Shown: piece after piece, positions 59,151-64,000 of the stretch | How the letters are laid out: each line of letters starts with the position of its first letter | Position numbering within the stretch: position 1 is the stretch's first letter | Origin: Chrysaora quinquecirrha | Taxonomy: Eukaryota; Cnidaria; Scyphozoa; Semaeostomeae; Pelagiidae | NCBI GenBank assembly: GCA_014526335.1 | Contig: JACTAT010000011.1 | Location: forward strand, 1,127,741-1,191,740 | Reading direction: 5' to 3' | DNA: 64,000 nt | Program-made: the position numbers and the translations under genes | The notes under the pieces: generated by a model | Told to the model about the DNA's origin: nothing | Databases searched by the model: none | Seen by the model: the letters and a program-made list of their open reading frames with translations, nothing else

Positions 59151-60102
59151 GCATAAATTAAACCGAGATCAACATTGATTCACTCTCTTTTCTTCTTTAG
59201 TCTTCCTTGCTTGCTGTTTCGTTACACCGTTATACTGCAAAGGGTTACAACGTAAGCTGGTGGGTTTGTAAAACCCCAGCGGCACATCCCACTCTTTCCA
59301 TAAGCAATGTTTAACGAAATCTCCTCTTTGTTTAACGAAACTTTCCATGAAAAACATATTTTCTTTTATTTCCAATCTTTTGTCTCCAAGGAAGTATTTT
59401 TGTGACCAACAGATAAACTGAAAGGTTACAAGCATTCAAATCCAATCAATAATTTTGGTTTAGAACATCTTTTAGATACAATCACAATGTTGATAAGAAA
59501 GATTTGCAAGATTTCAAGCCACTCGTGTATGATTTTCAGTCGTCAAGATTTGAAACTATTTCTTCATTAATTTCAATATGTAATTGCGAATCTTAATATT
59601 ATTATAAAATATCGTCTTTATGGGTTGGTTGCTACAGTATTTTCATAACAAAAATCAGTAATAAAACAAATTCCTCTCGTTTACAGAATTTTCTATTTCA
59701 AAACTACTTTCCGTGACTGAGAGAGCCTGGAAAATTGACAATTTTCAGTTAAGTTCCTGTTTCGTGGTATGAACAGCATGAGGTATCAACATTTCACAAC
59801 ATAAAATGTGCCACTTTTGCCCCCGTCATTTCAAAACAATAAAGTACCGATAAACTGCTTTTCGCTTTTTTGCATTTTGAAAGCAAAGTAGGAGTTCGAT
59901 AATGACAAGGCGCTTTTGTGACTTTTCAATTGCAGGGGACAATTTCGAAAAGGGACTTTTTGTCATTCAACTTTACATCTGTTCTTTCGTTATTCAGGCA
60001 TATTGCGACCCTCGATGATACGGTTATGAGAAGACCACTTTTTATCAAACTGATTTGCCTTTTTCTGAAAAGAATAATATATCTTAAACCTTTATATATG
60101 GA
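59151..60102. other. No gene recognised
   Basis: AT-rich sequence up to the right TIR of the 16-kb element; small open frames on both strands show no family motif. Confidence 0.4.
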
Positions 60103-60121
60103 GGCCACTTAGATCCACCCA
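60103..60121 (-). repeat. Right TIR of the 16-kb element
   Basis: GGCCACTTAGATCCACCCA, inverse of the left TIR with one mismatch, followed by one base and then the second CTCCATC. Confidence 0.78.
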
Positions 60122-60122
60122 T

Positions 60123-61450
60123 CTCCATCAGTTGATCGTGAACAACCTTCTCCAGAATTCTTGATACAACTGAGAGAACCGAAATAGGTCGATAATTGTT
60201 TAATGGTACTGTAAGGGATCATCCGATGGCTGTTCTTTGATTTTCTCTGCTAACTTAGGCCCAACAGTAGTACAATATCTATTAAAGGCTACAGAAATTT
60301 TAGCGGATGATTTGAGTTCAGTACCTTCAAAAGAGACGCTTTGGGTATTGGTGTGATTTGAGTTCCTATTTAAAACTTTATCTATTGTTTTCCGCATAGC
60401 TTTAGGGTTGTTCTGGGTATCCTCTATTAGGTTGTGGCAATATTCACTAACTCTATCACGAAGTTTCCAAGTAGCTTTGTTCCTTAATTTCTTATAGACT
60501 GACCAATAGGAAGCATCTTTCTGGGATTTCTTTTAAGCTTCATCTCTCTCTTTCATTGGGTTTCAAAGGTTTGATGTTATCCAGGGAGCGTGATTACTTG
60601 TAACCTTTCTACGCTTTATTGGCGCATAATATCTAAGAAACAAGATATAACGTTATTGAAAACCGAAGTCATAAGGTTTGGGTCACCATCAACAGGGGCA
60701 AAAGTCTCTTCCCAATCAAGAGTGGATAAATCCTTGCGTGTCTGGACTACTTTCTTATGTTCACCTTAGGGTCTTTTTGCATTTAGCTTTCTAATTGCAA
60801 AAATGGGGCAGTGCTTTGCTTTAGCACCATGCTTTGCTTTAGCACTTTTGCTGCTAGTATGTAATTTGGGCGCTCAATAGCAAAATGATCTATTAGAGAT
60901 TTAGAGATATGGGGAACACCATCCTTCTCATTTGCAGCTACCCTTGTGTATTCACGTATTTGCTGCCCGAGTTGGAACTCAGTGTAAATTGACTTTAAGC
61001 TTTTGGTGCACCTATCTTTTGGATAATTAAGATAATTTCTTTACCCTCTGCATCAACGGTGGAGAAAAGGCTTCTCATTGCCATAAAACTCTCCTTGTCT
61101 TCTCCCGATGTTCGAGGCCTGTACCAACATTTCACTATAAAGCCCTTAGCTTGAGTTGGAGTGACCTCTATGGCTACGATTTCTAATAGCTCATTTTCAA
61201 TATCTACCTACTTTTATGGTTAATGTTGGAGTTCACATACAGGCAACACTACCGCTGTTTATATCTCTATCCTTGCGGTGAACATCGAAACCATCTAGCT
61301 CCACCTCCGAATCGTTTATGTTGTTGCTTAGCCTACTTTCGTTATGACCTTTTTGTATGCAATGACTATTTATGATTGGTTCTATCTCATGGTGATGTTT
61401 GTGTAGAGAAACTACATTAAATGCTGCTAAACGCAAACCTCTTTTTGATT
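60123..61450 (-). pseudogene. LINE ORF2, endonuclease and start of reverse transcriptase
   Basis: An apurinic-like endonuclease plus RT of a CR1/L2-like non-LTR element. The minus strand opens with LAAFNVVSLHKHHHEIEPII and ELDGFDVHRKDRDIN (endonuclease start), then EVTPTQAKGFIVKCWYRP, a block where LIGDLNYP is expected, and IDHFAIERPNYIL. The connector reads MRKTIDKVLNRNSNHTN and GPKLAEKIKEQPSDD, and the RT begins with NNYRPISVLSVVSRILEKVV and HDQLME. Several frameshifts and stops separate these blocks. The reading ends at the 16-kb element and resumes at 44067. Confidence 0.8.
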
Positions 61451-61474
61451 AAGTTTGGATTTCTTTTGAATTTT

Positions 61475-62788
61475 TCAGAGCTTCTTTTGACCCCTACCAA
61501 TCCCCTGCCAATACTCTAGATACTTTTTAACGTTACGCGCAAATTTTTTCGCACCTCCTTGGTTGATGTGCAAGCCGTCTTTGCAAATGTTGCCATATAA
61601 AATATTATCATTTTCGATATAGTCAATACCCTGTAGCAATAGTTCTTCTTTCACAATGTTAGTAGTTTGAGAAACTTTTACGTTCATATCATTTGTTGCG
61701 TTTCTAACTTTTCTTTTGAATATTGAAGAGTAAACAAGTTGAGACTTGGGGTTTTTTACTTCAGTTTCTTGAATGTTTTCATTACGATTTCTGCAACTTC
61801 CTCTGGGGTTGAATCACGAAGGTTATTTGTTCCGAAGTGCATTGTAATAACATCTGCTTCACTGTCGTCTACATGGTTGGCTGCCTCTTCCACCTTCATT
61901 CCTGATTTTGCTTTTGTGTTAACTTCGTGATGGTTGTTTGACATTTTGTCGGCATCTAAACGTAAAAGCTGGGAATCTCCAACTAAACAGATTTGTATTG
62001 GATTTCTTGTTGTCGTCTTTCTAGCATTATTATTCTTCTCTTGTCTTTGTTGTTTTCCACTCCGCTTTGTTTCCCGCTTTTGCTGTTTCTTTTGATGTTA
62101 TTGCTTGAGTGCTGATCTTTGTTTGTTACCTTGTTCTTCGCATTGTGCGTTGCCTTTGTTTCCTTTGTCACCTCATCTTGACTTACTTCTTACAACGAAA
62201 TGTTGAAAGCTTCATGTCTCTTGAGAGTGGGACTATCTGTTTGCGAGCTTGGTAGATTTCTAAATCTCTCAAACTTAATTTTAGTTGATTATTTTCTTCC
62301 ACAATTTTTTGGCATTTTTCTCTTTCTGCATTCAGCATATCGTTTTTTTTGCAGAGATCTTGCAAGTTCATTGACAGTTTCCAAAAACTTTACATCCCGT
62401 CCAGGCTCTTTCACCCCGTTCCCGCCCTTGATAAAGTCTCCATCATTACATGTTGGTCGCTTTTTGTTGAGATTTCTTGACTAATGTTGCTGATGAAGCT
62501 GGCAACAGGGTCGTTGTTCGTTAGTTCATCTTGATTTGGAGATAGCAAATGAACTTCCGATCATGCCATTTATTATCATGTGTATCATCAGATCTTGCGT
62601 CGAATCTCGAGCTAGGCCATGTTTTTCAAGGTTTGACAAAACAAAATTGAAATCTGCCCATTTTTTGCCTGCCTTTAGTCTTCTTATTTCTGTCAAGATA
62701 GCTTCTTCGATCTTTAACTTGTTCCTTATAATTGTTTCGCTATTATCGTACTAGCCGCTTCTACTTCAGCCATGACCGCCTCAGACAT
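61475..62788 (-). pseudogene. LINE ORF1 with SGNH hydrolase (esterase) domain
   Basis: Starts MSEAVMAEVEAASTIIAKQL at 62788, upstream of ORF2 on the same strand. A coiled-coil-like segment (LCKKNDMLNAEREKCQKIVE, 62371-62183) is followed by a basic linker and an SGNH fold with three diagnostic blocks: VGDSQLLRLDADK (GDS), ITMHFGTNNLRD (GTNN) and KDGLHINQGGAKKFARN (DxxH). SGNH domains are known in ORF1 proteins of several CR1/L2-type LINEs, where they may hydrolyse lipids or help self-association. Stops or frameshifts occur near 62735, 62515, 62180 and 61740. Confidence 0.78.
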
Positions 62789-62799
62789 TTTCCCGTTCT

Positions 62800-64000
62800 C
62801 GGCTCAAGAAGTCAGATTCACTTTTATGATACACCATTTGACTCGTCGTGAGTTGCTATGAATTTCTAATTTCTGGTCAGAATTTCTAAGGTGTTATCGA
62901 CTTTCATTCGTTGACGTCCCTGATGTCAAAGTCAAGTCGAAAAAATATTTGTTTCTTTCATAATAAAACAAAACTTATAAAGGCGCTGTGCCAAAATTTG
63001 AATTATTCTACACTTTATGTGTCTTTAAAACAGAGAAAACTGATTGTAACCTAAGCCATATAACTTATATTAAACGTTCAACTTTAATGTATCCACTCAA
63101 CGAACTCAACACTCAAAAAAATAAGAGTGCTTGACAGGGTTTTTCAAATCGGCAAGGGTTTTTCGCACAGCTAGGGTTTTTTAAAAAACCTTTTTAGACG
63201 TCAATCTTTAAAGGGGTTTTTCAAAGGTTTGTTTGAGATCTTAAGGGGTTTTTAATACTGTTAGTTAGATGGACTACTTATTCGATGGATTCGAACAGCA
63301 AAGCGCAAATTTTAAAAACTATAAAGTTAATTTCTCCTGGGTCATTTTTTACTCAATGGACTATAAATATGGATTAAGCAACATTAATATATAGACACAC
63401 TTATTTTAATAAGCAACTGGTCAATAAGCAACTAGGGCTGAGATTTTGTTAAAATTTTTGCTGAAATAGCTTTCTTCATACTGTACATCCTTGCAAACTT
63501 GTCAATTACATTGAAAAGCCAGAAAAGAGCCAAAATAAGAGGGTTTTATTTAAGGGGTTTAAGAGGTGTCGGGCATTCTGTGACGGCTGAAATCCTAGCC
63601 TGCGTTGCAGACTCAACTGGTGTTTACTTTCGGGAGAGTTGAGTTGAATTAAAATTTCAAAGTTTCTCTCCCAGTAGAGTCTGCGCATCCAAGCCAATAT
63701 TATATTCCAACGTCATTTGAAGTTCTGAGATTTCTAGAACCGAAATTGATTGGCTGACAGCAAATCCTTTTGTTGTTTGTATCTGCTCCGGTCATAACCT
63801 TATCAATCAAAATGGCCCAACTGAAACATCGGAAACTTATTTCTTCATGTTCTCGATTTTTGTCGCGCCCCAGACTCGAGGCAGGCATTATTCCGAGCTG
63901 TATTTTTCTCATCTGAACTGTAGGCATTCATCTGTGAACGTAAAAATCGTATAGCAGTACAGATTTCATTGCCTAGGCCATCTGTCGATCACTCCGTCCG
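62800..64000. other. No gene recognised; G/T-rich short repeats and one dispersed repeat
   Basis: Near 63135-63260 the motif AGGGTTTTT / GGGGTTTTTCAAA recurs about six times at irregular spacing. The dispersed AGCAACTAGGGCTG repeat is at 63407-63441. Two minus-strand open frames (63506-63697 and 63700-63927) show no motif I recognise. Confidence 0.4.

Larger units (their letters stand above)
44068..60122. mobile_element. 16.1-kb element with 19-bp imperfect TIRs, carrying two satellite arrays
   Basis: TGCGTGGATCTAAGTGGCC (44070-44088) is matched, inverted, by TGGGTGGATCTAAGTGGCC (60103-60121). CTCCATC flanks both sides. Removing the segment rejoins a LINE reverse transcriptase as HDQLMEYLKSNN in frame. 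No transposase was recognised. The contents are mostly tandem repeats, a Penelope remnant, a MITE and unassigned AT-rich DNA. Superfamily unknown; a large non-autonomous or capture-type element is the simplest reading. Confidence 0.75.

Noticed and set aside
1..64000. Bacterial or phage origin of the window
   Set aside because: Consistent GT/AG introns, animal-type transposable elements and satellite arrays; no operons or ribosome-binding-site-led genes.

Overview
This is repeat-dense, intron-containing eukaryotic DNA, roughly two-thirds AT. It most likely comes from a cnidarian or another early-branching invertebrate. That reading rests on the protein families recognised by eye: a DUF6589-type protein paired with a RecQ-like helicase, a THAP/P-element transposase, an animal Tnp2-like transposase, Penelope-like elements, a tyrosine-recombinase element and SGNH-carrying LINEs. 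No operons, CRISPR arrays, rRNA or tRNA genes were recognised, and no gene can be assigned confidently to the host. Nearly every coding signal is transposon-derived and damaged. Family names come from remembered motifs, not from a search.

The main result is a set of nested insertions, each delimited by inverted termini and a target duplication. Four of the five rejoin a broken reading frame when removed. (1) A Penelope element (minus strand, 1387-2382 and 29664-30040, with an inverted 5' piece at 30043-30160) is split inside its reverse transcriptase by a 27.3-kb element (2383-29663). That element carries a plus-strand Tnp2-like transposase (16725-28033) and a divergent minus-strand BEN-domain gene built largely of micro-exons (16266-2843). 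Related short repeats lie at both ends and in the shared promoter. (2) A 7.8-kb element (5081-12897) sits inside an exon of the BEN gene and duplicates TGCCGCAAG. It carries a DUF6589 gene (plus) and a RecQ-like helicase gene (minus) whose exons interleave. (3) A 6.5-kb element (19855-26395) sits in the transposase gene and duplicates ATGCTAGC. Removing (2) and (3) leaves a parent of about 12.9 kb.

30-43 kb: LINE and PIF/Harbinger fragments, then a long minus-strand gene of a family I cannot name (31601-34394). (4) A 5.1-kb P-type element with 41-bp perfect termini (34549-39692) splits an exon of a plus-strand gene. It encodes a THAP transposase and an antisense C2H2 zinc-finger gene. A gag-like ORF and a tyrosine-recombinase remnant follow (40473-41679).

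43-64 kb: a LINE on the minus strand (ORF1 with an SGNH hydrolase domain, then endonuclease and reverse transcriptase; 62788-60123 and 44067-43240) is split by (5) a 16.1-kb element (44068-60122) with 19-bp imperfect termini. This insertion holds two satellite arrays, an 80-bp repeat of 5.3 kb and a 107-bp repeat of 4.8 kb, both with higher-order duplications, plus a second Penelope remnant and a 494-bp MITE. No transposase was recognised in it. I report no intact autonomous element: nearly every coding copy shows frameshifts or stops.
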